From Pseudarthrobacter sp. NamB4 (GTDB lineage Bacteria; Actinomycetota; Actinomycetes; Actinomycetales; Micrococcaceae): DNA of 64,000 bases. Shown here piece by piece: positions 17,225-25,394 of the stretch. Below the pieces are notes generated by a model. That model ran no database searches and was not told the DNA's origin. It was given only the letters and a program-made list of their open reading frames with translations. Location: NCBI RefSeq assembly GCF_005796185.1, contig NZ_VAHM01000016.1, positions 1 to 64,000 of the forward strand. Direction: 5' to 3'. The position numbers were made by a program, and so were the translations under genes. How positions within the stretch are numbered: position 1 is the stretch's first letter; the number at the start of each line of letters is the position of its first letter.

Positions 17225-17884
17225 ATGAACTACAACTTCGGGTGGTCTGCCGGTAATCTTCCGTCCAGCCGCTACGTCCTGCCGCAGTTCGAAGAGCGCA
17301 CCCCGTACGGCTTCAAGCGCCAGGACCCCTACACGAAGCTGTTCGAGGACCGCATCATCTTCCTCGGCGTGCAGGTGGACGACGCATCGGCCGACGACAT
17401 CATGGCCCAGCTGCTGGTGCTTGAGTCCACGGACCCGGACCGCGACATTACGCTGTACATTAACTCGCCGGGCGGCTCCTTCACCGCCATGACGGCGATT
17501 TACGACACCATGCAGTACATCCGGCCGGAGATCCAGACCGTGTGCCTCGGCCAGGCCGCCAGCGCCGCTGCTGTACTGCTGGCTGCCGGTACGGCCGGCA
17601 AGCGGCTGGCCCTGCCCAACGCCCGTGTCCTGATCCACCAGCCTGCGCTGTCGGGCGGCCAGGGCGGGCAGGCCTCTGACCTGGAAATCCAGGCCGCAGA
17701 GGTGATGCGCATGCGTTCCTGGCTCGAGGACACCCTGGCCCAGCATTCCGGCCGTACGTCGGAGCAGGTCAACAACGACATCGAGCGCGACAAGATCCTC
17801 ACCGCCGACGAAGCGCAGGCCTACGGGCTCATCGACCAGGTGCTGGATTCACGCAAGATCAAGCCTCAGGCAATCACGAGGTAG
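17225..17884 (+). CDS. clpP2: ATP-dependent Clp protease proteolytic subunit 2
   Basis: Second ClpP subunit; it forms the ring that docks the ATPase in the ClpP1P2 complex. Catalytic Ser113 sits in [14 protein letters not shown], His138 in ARVLIHQPA, and the Asp in ERDKIL. The N-terminal segment (about 1-35) is longer than in ClpP1 and contains the propeptide/axial-loop region. An AGGAGC site precedes ATG 17225. It is co-transcribed with clpP1 and ends at a strong hairpin, separating the pair from clpX. Confidence 0.96.
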   Translation: MNYNFGWSAGNLPSSRYVLPQFEERTPYGFKRQDPYTKLFEDRIIFLGVQVDDASADDIMAQLLVLESTDPDRDITLYINSPGGSFTAMTAIYDTMQYIRPEIQTVCLGQAASAAAVLLAAGTAGKRLALPNARVLIHQPALSGGQGGQASDLEIQAAEVMRMRSWLEDTLAQHSGRTSEQVNNDIERDKILTADEAQAYGLIDQVLDSRKIKPQAITR

Positions 17885-17895
17885 CAGAACGGGAA

Positions 17896-17935
17896 GCCGG
17901 TGCAGGCCAGTTCATTTGGCCGCACCGGCCTTTTC
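17896..17935 (+). terminator. Terminator after clpP2
   Basis: Bulged stem GCCGGTGC-A-GGCCA / TGGCC-GCACCGGC followed by CTTTTCTTT. Confidence 0.85.
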
Positions 17936-18059
17936 TTTCCACCCTTGGGGGCGAATGTGACCTAGAGTGGAAGATGTCACAAACCGGGCCGCTCTGGCCG
18001 GTGAAGATTTCAGCGACGGTGCAAGGCTGCCTGGCAGCAGGATACTAAGGGGTTCACAT

Positions 18060-19340
18060 ATGGCTCGGATTGGCGAGAGCACGGATCTGCTGAAGTGCTC
18101 TTTCTGCGGAAAGAGCCAGAAGCAGGTGCGCAAGCTCATTGCCGGGCCCGGTGTCTACATCTGTGATGAATGCATCGAGTTGTGCAACGAAATCATTGAA
18201 GAGGAGCTGGCGGAGGTAGCTGACCTGGGCAGCTTCGAACTGCCCAAGCCGCGCGAGATTTTCGACTTCCTGCAGGAATACGTCATCGGCCAGGAGCCCG
18301 CAAAGCGTTCCCTCGCCGTCGCGGTCTACAACCATTACAAGCGCATCCAGGCGGGCCACGCGCCCAAGTCCGGCAGCCTTGGCGATGGCGGGCACCACGA
18401 CGACGTCGAGATCGCCAAATCCAACATTCTCCTGATCGGCCCCACCGGCTGCGGCAAGACCTACCTTGCGCAGACGCTCGCGCGGCGCCTGAACGTGCCG
18501 TTTGCGGTGGCGGACGCAACAGCCCTCACCGAAGCCGGCTACGTGGGCGAGGACGTGGAGAACATCCTCCTGAAGCTCATCCAGGCAGCTGACTACGACG
18601 TCAAGAAGGCCGAGCAGGGCATCATCTACATCGATGAGATCGACAAGATCTCGCGCAAGAGCGAGAACCCCTCCATCACCCGGGACGTCTCGGGCGAAGG
18701 TGTCCAGCAGGCGCTCCTGAAAATCCTGGAAGGAACCGTCGCCTCCGTGCCGCCCCAGGGTGGCCGGAAGCACCCGCACCAGGAATTTATCCAGATCGAC
18801 ACCACAAATGTCCTGTTCATCGTGGCGGGCGCCTTTGCCGGGCTCGAGGAGATCATTGGCTCCAGGTCCGGGCGGAAGGGTATCGGGTTCGGGGCACCCC
18901 TCAACGAGGCCAGCAAGAAGGTGGACTCCTACGGCGAAGTGATGCCCGAAGACCTGCTGAAGTTCGGGTTGATACCGGAATTCATCGGCCGCCTTCCCGT
19001 CATCACCACTGTCTCGAACCTTGACCGCGATGCGTTGATCCAGATCCTGTCTACGCCGAAGAACGCGCTGGTCAAGCAGTACCAGAAGATGTTCCAGATC
19101 GACGGCGTAGAGCTGGTCTTCGACGACACCGCGCTCAATGCCATCGCGGACCAGGCTTTGGAACGCGGCACCGGCGCCCGCGGACTGCGGGCCATCATGG
19201 AGGAAGTGCTGCTTCCCGTGATGTTCGATCTTCCCAGCAGGGAAGATGTGGCCAGCGTGGTGATCACTGAGGACGTGGTGCTCAAAGGCGCGGAGCCCAC
19301 CATGATCCCGCACGTCACCAAGCGCCGGAAGTCCGCCTGA
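18060..19340 (+). CDS. clpX: ATP-dependent Clp protease ATPase subunit ClpX
   Basis: AAA+ unfoldase that recognises tagged substrates and feeds them to ClpP1P2. The N-terminal zinc-binding domain has Cys13, Cys16, Cys35 and Cys38. Walker A is [12 protein letters not shown], Walker B is [10 protein letters not shown], and RKGIGFG is the ClpP-docking loop. Sensor and Arg-finger segments ([23 protein letters not shown]) are present. I chose ATG 18060 ([13 protein letters not shown]) because AAGGGG precedes it; the frame is open upstream but not conserved. At 426 aa it is complete. Confidence 0.97.
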   Translation: MARIGESTDLLKCSFCGKSQKQVRKLIAGPGVYICDECIELCNEIIEEELAEVADLGSFELPKPREIFDFLQEYVIGQEPAKRSLAVAVYNHYKRIQAGHAPKSGSLGDGGHHDDVEIAKSNILLIGPTGCGKTYLAQTLARRLNVPFAVADATALTEAGYVGEDVENILLKLIQAADYDVKKAEQGIIYIDEIDKISRKSENPSITRDVSGEGVQQALLKILEGTVASVPPQGGRKHPHQEFIQIDTTNVLFIVAGAFAGLEEIIGSRSGRKGIGFGAPLNEASKKVDSYGEVMPEDLLKFGLIPEFIGRLPVITTVSNLDRDALIQILSTPKNALVKQYQKMFQIDGVELVFDDTALNAIADQALERGTGARGLRAIMEEVLLPVMFDLPSREDVASVVITEDVVLKGAEPTMIPHVTKRRKSA

Positions 19341-19422
19341 CCGCCAGGATCGTCCTGGCCCCGGCCTTGCCCCGCACGTTGTGGCTGCCGCATGCGCAGC
19401 CGACCACCCGGAAGGATTTTCC

Positions 19423-20052
19423 ATGACTGAAGCCGCCACGACCGAAGCTGTAAAGAACAGGGCCGACTTCTGGTTTGACCCGCTGTGTCCCTTCGCCTGG
19501 ATCACCTCGCGCTGGATCGGCGAGGTGGAGGAAGTCCGCGAGATCGAAACGGTCTGGCATGTGATGAGCCTGGCCGTTCTTAATGAGGGCCGCGACCTCG
19601 AACCAGCCTACCGTGAATCCATGGACAACGCCTGGGGCATGGTCCGCGTAATCATCGCGGCCCAGCAGCAGCACGGCCAGAAAACGGTCAAGGCGCTGTA
19701 TGACGCCATGGGCACCCTGATCCACGAGGGCGGTGAAAAGGACCGCGACGTCGTGATCGGCAAAGCACTCGCCGATTGCGGTCTTCCCGCCTCGCTGGCG
19801 GAGGCTGCAAGCATGGACGCCCATGATGACCAGCTCCGGGCCAGCCACGAGGAGGGGATCTCCCTGGTGGGCCAGGACGTCGGCACACCCGTTGTGGCCT
19901 TCAACGGAACAGCGTTCTTTGGCCCGGTCCTCACCCGGATTCCCCACGGTGAGGAAGCGGGCAGGCTGTGGGACGCCACCACCGCCATCGCCTCCTACCC
20001 GCACTTTTTCGAGCTGAAGCGCAGCCGGACCGAACGGCCTGAATTCAACTGA
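19423..20052 (+). CDS. DsbA-fold mycothiol-dependent reductase (Rv2466c-like)
   Basis: A 209-aa thioredoxin-fold protein of the actinobacterial family typified by M. tuberculosis Rv2466c, a mycothiol-dependent nitroreductase/thiol oxidoreductase. The active-site segment reads FWFDPLCPFAWITSRW, with a single cysteine (Cys22); the second Cys of a CxxC pair is replaced by Ala, so chemistry would have to run through a mixed disulfide with mycothiol. The cis-Pro region (GVGTPV-like VGQDVGTPVVAF) is present. In M. tuberculosis the gene abuts rpiB; here it follows clpX. Start ATG 19423 after GAAGGA. Confidence 0.82.
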   Translation: MTEAATTEAVKNRADFWFDPLCPFAWITSRWIGEVEEVREIETVWHVMSLAVLNEGRDLEPAYRESMDNAWGMVRVIIAAQQQHGQKTVKALYDAMGTLIHEGGEKDRDVVIGKALADCGLPASLAEAASMDAHDDQLRASHEEGISLVGQDVGTPVVAFNGTAFFGPVLTRIPHGEEAGRLWDATTAIASYPHFFELKRSRTERPEFN

Positions 20053-20085
20053 AGCTGACACTGCCGCAGTGCCGGCAGGAGTGTG

Positions 20086-20132
20086 AAGAGCCCCGGCAGA
20101 ACTACTCACTTGTAGTTCGGCCGGGGCTCTTG
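20086..20132 (+). terminator. Terminator after the mycothiol-type reductase
   Basis: Long hairpin: AAGAGCCCCGGC pairs with GCCGGGGCTCTT, and the inner AACTAC/TGTAGTT also pairs. Short T content follows. Confidence 0.8.
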
Positions 20133-20322
20133 CGCTCCAGGACGGGCAGGACAAAAATTGGATTTACCCACTTCGAAAGAAGCGGGACGCAGAAACCAAG
20201 GATTCAGTGATAGGCAACTGGCGCAGCCACCGGCAAAGTCAGTATGCGGCTACCAGTGACGAGGTAGGAAGACCTGAAAGTCTGAGGATTCTGCCAGACC
20301 ATCAAGGCGTCACCAGATGGCC
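20133..20322. other. Convergent intergenic stretch without a gene
   Basis: Between two facing terminators I see no convincing reading frame, RNA gene or repeat. A short hairpin CCCACTTC-GAAA-GAAGCGGG lies near 20166-20185 and is of unknown significance. Confidence 0.6.
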
Positions 20323-20366
20323 GAAAAGTCGAAGCCCCACCAACGGCAAAACGCTGATGGGGCTTC
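20323..20366 (-). terminator. Terminator downstream of valS
   Basis: On the minus strand GAAGCCCCA pairs with TGGGGCTTC, with an 18-nt loop, and is followed by GACTTTTC. Position just past the valS stop fits termination. Confidence 0.75.
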
Positions 20367-20417
20367 CCCTTTGCCCGAAAACAGTGCGAAGGGCCTGTTT
20401 TTCGCGGATCTGTCCGG

Positions 20418-23039
20418 CTACGCCTTCGCAGGCTCCTCGGTGGCGGCCAGTGCCACGTCGCTGACGCTGAGCTCGCCCTCACCCACCAGCAGGGAGATCT
20501 CGCGGGCGTTGGACGCGGCCTTCAGGTCGGCAAGGCCGGCCCTCAGCTGGCTGATCTGCGCTTCCGTCGCTGTGATGGCGGCGGAAAGTACCTCGGTGCG
20601 CTGCTTGACCTTGGCTTCGGACTTGGCCTTACGCACGCCGCTGAGCGCGACGCCTACGGTGGCGAGCATGGCGGTGTCCCCGCCCGGCACTTCCAGCGCA
20701 GAGGGCCACTCGGCGCGGTGGACCGAGCCCTTGCGCCACCAGCTCCACACCTCTTCAGTGGCAAACGGCAGGAAGGGCGCGCAGAGCCGCAGCAGGGTGT
20801 CCAGGGTGGTGGCCAGTGCCGCCAGCACGGATGCCTGCTCGGTTTCACCGGAGGCTCCGTACGCCCTGTCCTTGATGAGCTCCACGTAGTCGTCAGTGAA
20901 CTGCCAGAAGAAGCTTTCCGTGATCTGGAGTGCCCGCGCGTAGTCGTAGTTTTCAAAGGCCTTGGTGGACTGGGCCACCACCTCGGAGAGTTGCGCCAGT
21001 ACCGCCCGGTCCAGGGGATTGGTCAGCACTGAAAGGTCAGCGGACACCACCGAGTCCTCCGTAGCGCCCAGGTTCAGCACGAACTTGGAGGCGTTGAGCA
21101 GCTTGATGGCCAGGCGGCGGCCGATTTTCATCTGGGCAATCTCGTAGGCCGTGTCCGCACCGAGCTTTGCGGACGCTGCCCAGTAGCGGACGGCGTCGGA
21201 GCCGTATTCCTCCAGCACGTCGGTGGGGACCACCACGTTGCCCTTGGACTTGGACATTTTCTTGCGGTCCGGGTCCAGGATCCAGCCGGAAATTGCGGCG
21301 TGCTTCCACGGCGCGCTGTTCTCCAATGCATCCGCACGCACCACGGATGAGAAGAGCCATGTCCGGATGATGTCGTGGCCCTGCGGCCGGACGTCAAACG
21401 GGAACACCTTGGCGAAAAGGTCCTCGTCCCGCTTCCAGCCGCCCACGATCTTTGGAGTCAGCGAGGACGTGGCCCACGTGTCCAGGATGTCGGCGTCACC
21501 GGTAAAGCCGCCGGGAACATCGCGCTGGGCTTCCTCGAACCCGGGTGCGGCGTCAGCTGCCGGATCCACAGGCAGCTGGTCGTCAGACGGAACGATGGGG
21601 GAGTTGTAGTCGGGGTTGCCGTCGCCGTCGAGCGGGTACCAGACCGGAATGGGCACGCCGAAGAAGCGCTGGCGGGAGACCAGCCAGTCGCCGTTGAGGC
21701 CGGCAATCCAGTTCTCGTAGCGGGAGCGCATAAAGGCGGGGTGGAAGTCGATCTCGTGTCCGCGTGCAATGAGCCGTTCCCGGCGGTCCTCGTCGCGGCC
21801 GCCGTTGCGGATATACCACTGGCGTGACGTGACGACTTCCAGGGGCTTGTCGCCCTTTTCGTAGAAGTTCACCGGGTGCATGATCTTCTTGGGTTCGCCG
21901 TCAAGCAGCTCGGCCTCGGTGAGGAGCTTGACTACCTCTTCCTTGGCGCTGAAGACGGTCTTGCCGGCGAGCGCGGCGAAGGCTTCGCGTCCGATGTCCG
22001 TGGTGATCCACGCGGGTGTCTCGCTGACGATCCTGCCGTCCCGGCCCACGATGGCGCGGGTGGGCAGCTGGAGTTCGCGCCACCAGGTGACGTCGGTGAG
22101 GTCGCCGAAGGTGCACACCATGGCAATGCCGGAGCCTTTGTCCGCCTTGGCCAGCGGGTGGGCCATAACCTCAACCTCGACGCCGAACAACGGGGACGTC
22201 ACCTTCTTGCCGAACAGCGGCTGGTACCGTTCGTCGTCGGGGTTCGCCACCAGGGCGGCGCAGGCCGCCAGGAGTTCGGGACGGGTGGTCTCGATATAGA
22301 TCTTTTCCCCGTCCTCGGTGAAGAACGGGTAGCGGTAGTAGGCACCCGGCATCTCGCGGTCCTCAAGTTCCGCCTGTGCCACTGCAGTGCGGAACGTGAC
22401 ATCCCACAGGGTGGGGGCCTCGGCCATGTAGGCGTCGCCCGCTGCAAGGTTGGCAAGGAACGCGCGCTGGGAAACCGCACGCGAGTTGTCGTCGATGGTC
22501 CGGTAGGTCAGCTCCCAGTCCACTGACAGGCCGAGCGTCTGGAAGAGGTTTTCGAAGACCTTCTCGTCCTCGACCGCCAGCTCTTCGCACAGCTCGATGA
22601 AGTTCCGGCGGGATACGACGTCGAAGTCACGCTGGTTCTTTGCCGGTTGTGCAGGCGGCCGGTACTCAGGGTTGTAGGGAATGGACGGGTCGCAGCGGAC
22701 ACCGTAGAAATTCTGCACCCGGCGTTCGGTGGGCAGGCCGTTGTCGTCCCAGCCCATGGGGTAGAAGACGTTCTTGCCGGTCATCCGCTGGTAGCGTGCC
22801 AGCACGTCGGTCTGGGTGTAGGAGAACATGTGCCCCACGTGCAGCGATCCGGAAGCGGTGGGAGGGGGAGTGTCGATCGAGTAGACCTGGTCCCTGGTGG
22901 TCTCGCGGTCGAACTTGTAGGTCCCCTCGGCAAGCCAGCGCTGCGTGAGGGCGGCCTCCAGGCCTTCGAGGGCCGGCTTGTCCGGGACGTTGATGGGGGT
23001 GGTGGTGGGCGTGTCTGTACCCTGATTGTCTTCAGCCAT
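20418..23039 (-). CDS. valS: Valyl-tRNA synthetase
   Basis: Charges tRNA-Val with valine and edits threonine. The class I signatures are clear: GSLHVGHMF (HIGH box, near residue 70) and KKMSKSKGNVVVP (KMSKS, near 580). The editing (CP1) domain lies between, and the anticodon-binding domain and a short coiled coil close the protein (AITATEAQISQLRAGLADL). At 873 aa it is complete. The WDDNGLPTERRVQNF segment marks the bacterial form common in actinobacteria. It ends at a hairpin. Confidence 0.97.
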   Translation of the reverse strand: MAEDNQGTDTPTTTPINVPDKPALEGLEAALTQRWLAEGTYKFDRETTRDQVYSIDTPPPTASGSLHVGHMFSYTQTDVLARYQRMTGKNVFYPMGWDDNGLPTERRVQNFYGVRCDPSIPYNPEYRPPAQPAKNQRDFDVVSRRNFIELCEELAVEDEKVFENLFQTLGLSVDWELTYRTIDDNSRAVSQRAFLANLAAGDAYMAEAPTLWDVTFRTAVAQAELEDREMPGAYYRYPFFTEDGEKIYIETTRPELLAACAALVANPDDERYQPLFGKKVTSPLFGVEVEVMAHPLAKADKGSGIAMVCTFGDLTDVTWWRELQLPTRAIVGRDGRIVSETPAWITTDIGREAFAALAGKTVFSAKEEVVKLLTEAELLDGEPKKIMHPVNFYEKGDKPLEVVTSRQWYIRNGGRDEDRRERLIARGHEIDFHPAFMRSRYENWIAGLNGDWLVSRQRFFGVPIPVWYPLDGDGNPDYNSPIVPSDDQLPVDPAADAAPGFEEAQRDVPGGFTGDADILDTWATSSLTPKIVGGWKRDEDLFAKVFPFDVRPQGHDIIRTWLFSSVVRADALENSAPWKHAAISGWILDPDRKKMSKSKGNVVVPTDVLEEYGSDAVRYWAASAKLGADTAYEIAQMKIGRRLAIKLLNASKFVLNLGATEDSVVSADLSVLTNPLDRAVLAQLSEVVAQSTKAFENYDYARALQITESFFWQFTDDYVELIKDRAYGASGETEQASVLAALATTLDTLLRLCAPFLPFATEEVWSWWRKGSVHRAEWPSALEVPGGDTAMLATVGVALSGVRKAKSEAKVKQRTEVLSAAITATEAQISQLRAGLADLKAASNAREISLLVGEGELSVSDVALAATEEPAKA

Positions 23040-23150
23040 CTGCCAATTGTTTCATGTCCAGCGGCTTCCCTTGGCCCGGGGCCCCAGCGGCCGGCTTTGT
23101 CCCGGTTCATTCACGGACCTGCGTGCGGCCAGCCCCGCTAGGGTGGTGCC

Positions 23151-23909
23151 ATGACAGACGTTTCGCAGAAAAAAGCAGCTTTGGTGACCGGCGCAAGCAG
23201 CGGGATCGGGGAGGCGACCGTCCGTGCCCTGGCAGCGGACGGGTGGACAGTTTTCGCAGTGGCGCGCCGTGCAGAAAGGCTCGCCGCACTCGGGAAGGAG
23301 ACAGGCGCCGTCGCAATACCTGCCGACATCGCCGAGGACGACGACGTGTCCCGGCTGGCGGCGCAGGTTGCCGAGGCGGGGGGCATGGACACGCTGATCA
23401 ACATCGCCGGCGGTGCCAGGGGCGCCGACACGGTGGGCTCAGCGAGCACCGATGACTGGGAGTGGATGTACCGGGTGAACGTGCTGGGCACCATGAAACT
23501 CACCAGGGCTTTCCTCCCCATGCTCCGCGCCAACGGCGAAGGGACCGTCCTCAATTTGACCTCCACGGCAGGGCTCGCGGCGTATGAAGGAGGGGGCGGC
23601 TACAACGCGGCCAAGTTCGCCCAGCACGCCATGACCGTGGCGCTCCGCCTCGAGGAGGCCGAACACAACGTGCGTGTGATCGAGGTGGCGCCCGGACTGG
23701 TCCAGACCGAGGAGTTCGCGCTGAATCGGCTCGGCGACCGGCAGGCCGCGGACAAGGTGTACCAGGGCGTGGAGAAGCCGCTCACGGCCGAGGACGTGGC
23801 TGATGTTGTCCGGTACGCGGTCAGCGCCCCGCACCACGTCAATCTGGACCAAATCGTGGTCCGGCCGGTGGCCCAGGCAGCCAACTACAAGCTCATCCGG
23901 AAGGGCTAG
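23151..23909 (+). CDS. Short-chain dehydrogenase/reductase
   Basis: Classical NAD(P)-dependent oxidoreductase, 252 aa. Cofactor motif GASSGIGEATV (about residues 14-24), NAG-like IAGGARG, catalytic Ser in LNLTSTAGLAAY and the YNAAKFA motif (Tyr-x-x-x-Lys) are all present. Actinobacterial neighbours of valS often include such an SDR. The substrate cannot be inferred. ATG 23151 lies 111 bp from the divergent valS start; it is convergent with the phosphodiesterase-like gene at 23929. Confidence 0.9.
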   Translation: MTDVSQKKAALVTGASSGIGEATVRALAADGWTVFAVARRAERLAALGKETGAVAIPADIAEDDDVSRLAAQVAEAGGMDTLINIAGGARGADTVGSASTDDWEWMYRVNVLGTMKLTRAFLPMLRANGEGTVLNLTSTAGLAAYEGGGGYNAAKFAQHAMTVALRLEEAEHNVRVIEVAPGLVQTEEFALNRLGDRQAADKVYQGVEKPLTAEDVADVVRYAVSAPHHVNLDQIVVRPVAQAANYKLIRKG

Positions 23910-23928
23910 CGCTTACCGCGGACCACGC

Positions 23929-25026
23929 CTACGCCACCCTGATACTAAGGGTGGCCAGTACTGCAGCGTGGTCCGTTCCCGCCACCCTGCGGACAGCGTA
24001 GTCGGAGCCGGTGATGTCCGGACTCGTGACCAGATGGTCCAGCGTCACGCCGGGAAGGCTGTAGCCGTGCATCGGCCAGGTAGGGACCAGCCGGCTTCCC
24101 ACTGCCGTGGCCACGTCCACCAGGGGTCGCCTTCCGCTGCCTCCTGCCAGCAGCTCCCGGAATTCCCTGTGGTCGAAGGTGGCATTGAAGTCGCCGGCCA
24201 GCAGCAGCGGCCCGGACCCGGCGTCGATCCGGTCCAGCGCTGCGAGGTCATTGCGCCATTGCTCCAAACCGTCTTCTACCGGTGCGAGGGCATGGACAGC
24301 GACCACCCGCAGGGCCGCCTCCTGTCCAGCCTGCGACAGATCCACGCTGACCACAGGCATGCTGAACGGGGTATCGGGGACGACTCCCACCTCACGCAGC
24401 CCCAAAGAGGAATAGACGGCTGCGCCTCCCGCCCCGCGTTCGGGATGCGCCACCTGGTGGGGGAGCAGAGCAGGCAGCCCCGCGGCGGAAAGCCTGTCAG
24501 CCAGTTCCTGCGTATATTCCGCGATGACCAGCAGATCCACCCGGTGTTCGCGGACCAGCTCCACGATCCCTTCGGCGTCCGCTCCGCCCAGCTCCGCATT
24601 AACGGCCATCGCCTTCACCTGTACCGCGGGCTGGCCGGCGTGCGCTGCTTCAGGAATGGCTGGGGCCGGCGGGAACAGCCACAACACCTGGAGGACGAGC
24701 AGCGCCGCAGTCAGCAGTTGCAGCAGCCTGCTACGTGCGGGAAGGGACAGCAGGAACGCCGCGATGGCCGGCACGGTAAACCACGGAACAAAGGCCAGCA
24801 GCTGCACGGCCAGGACAGGCCAGTCAGCGGGCGCAGCGCGCAGAAAGGCGATCCCGGTCACGGGTGCGGCGGCCACGCCCGACAGCCAGCGGAATGCCAG
24901 GACCTTCCGCGTGGGAGCTTTGCGGGTATTACGACGGCGGAGGCCGCCCCGGGGGCGGCCGGCTGGATGCATCAGACCTCCCCGGCGAAGACGCGGTGCC
25001 GCCGGGGCCGGGAACCATGCAGTCAT
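23929..25026 (-). CDS. Membrane-anchored endonuclease/exonuclease/phosphatase-family protein
   Basis: A 365-aa protein with an Arg-rich N-terminus, three hydrophobic helices (about 48-68, 72-95 and 100-120), and a catalytic EEP domain. Motifs include VNAELGGADAEGIVELV, IAEYTQEL (Glu metal ligand), LLLAGDFNATFDHREFR (Asp-x-Asn catalytic pair), and the terminal GTDHAAVLATL (Asp-His). The active site would face either side of the membrane; extracellular placement is usual for this architecture. The substrate (DNA, lipid or phosphate ester) is unknown. It is convergent with the SDR and divergent from ileS. Confidence 0.82.
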   Translation of the reverse strand: MTAWFPAPAAPRLRRGGLMHPAGRPRGGLRRRNTRKAPTRKVLAFRWLSGVAAAPVTGIAFLRAAPADWPVLAVQLLAFVPWFTVPAIAAFLLSLPARSRLLQLLTAALLVLQVLWLFPPAPAIPEAAHAGQPAVQVKAMAVNAELGGADAEGIVELVREHRVDLLVIAEYTQELADRLSAAGLPALLPHQVAHPERGAGGAAVYSSLGLREVGVVPDTPFSMPVVSVDLSQAGQEAALRVVAVHALAPVEDGLEQWRNDLAALDRIDAGSGPLLLAGDFNATFDHREFRELLAGGSGRRPLVDVATAVGSRLVPTWPMHGYSLPGVTLDHLVTSPDITGSDYAVRRVAGTDHAAVLATLSIRVA

Positions 25027-25108
25027 GCCTTAAGATTCTAGGCAGCGGCGCCTTGAAGTGGGCAGGGCTGAATGGAAACCTGTGCGGGAAAAATAGTAGA
25101 ATCGAAAC

Positions 25109-25345
25109 CGGCTATGACCCGGCAATCACCGGTGAGCTTCCGGAAGAACACGCGAACTCCCATATCGCACCGATCCATGGGGTACGCGCCAGTAGAACCG
25201 GACGGGTAAGCCCGTCACAGCAGTAATGAGTGGCCGTCGTCGCGCCCGTTCCTCCGGGGACGCGCAACGCGGTAAGTGAGGTGGTACCGCGGTGAGCGTG
25301 GAGTCCGGCGGACGACACGGTAACCGTCCTCGCATCCTGAACGGA
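25109..25345 (+). promoter_or_regulatory. T-box leader of ileS
   Basis: Actinobacterial ileS T-box that senses uncharged tRNA-Ile. The stem I region around 25113-25150 contains GCAATCACCGG with the isoleucine specifier ATC at 25125-25127, followed by GAGCTTCCGGAAGAAC. The antisequestrator T-box TGGTACCGCGG is at 25282-25292, where NCCA of tRNA-Ile pairs. A later segment (GACGACACGG and CGTCCTCGC, about 25311-25333) can form the alternative helix. A -10-like TAGAAT at 25097-25102 fits a transcript start near 25109. The ribosome site AGGA at 25384 lies beyond the motif. Confidence 0.93.
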
Positions 25346-25394
25346 ACAGAAGGCGCAAGCCGGCAGTTCGCCAAGCTCAACCCAGGATGTCGAT

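Noticed and set aside
20207..20464. An 85-codon frame in the gap before valS
   Set aside because: It runs through the valS terminator and into valS antisense, with no coding pattern.
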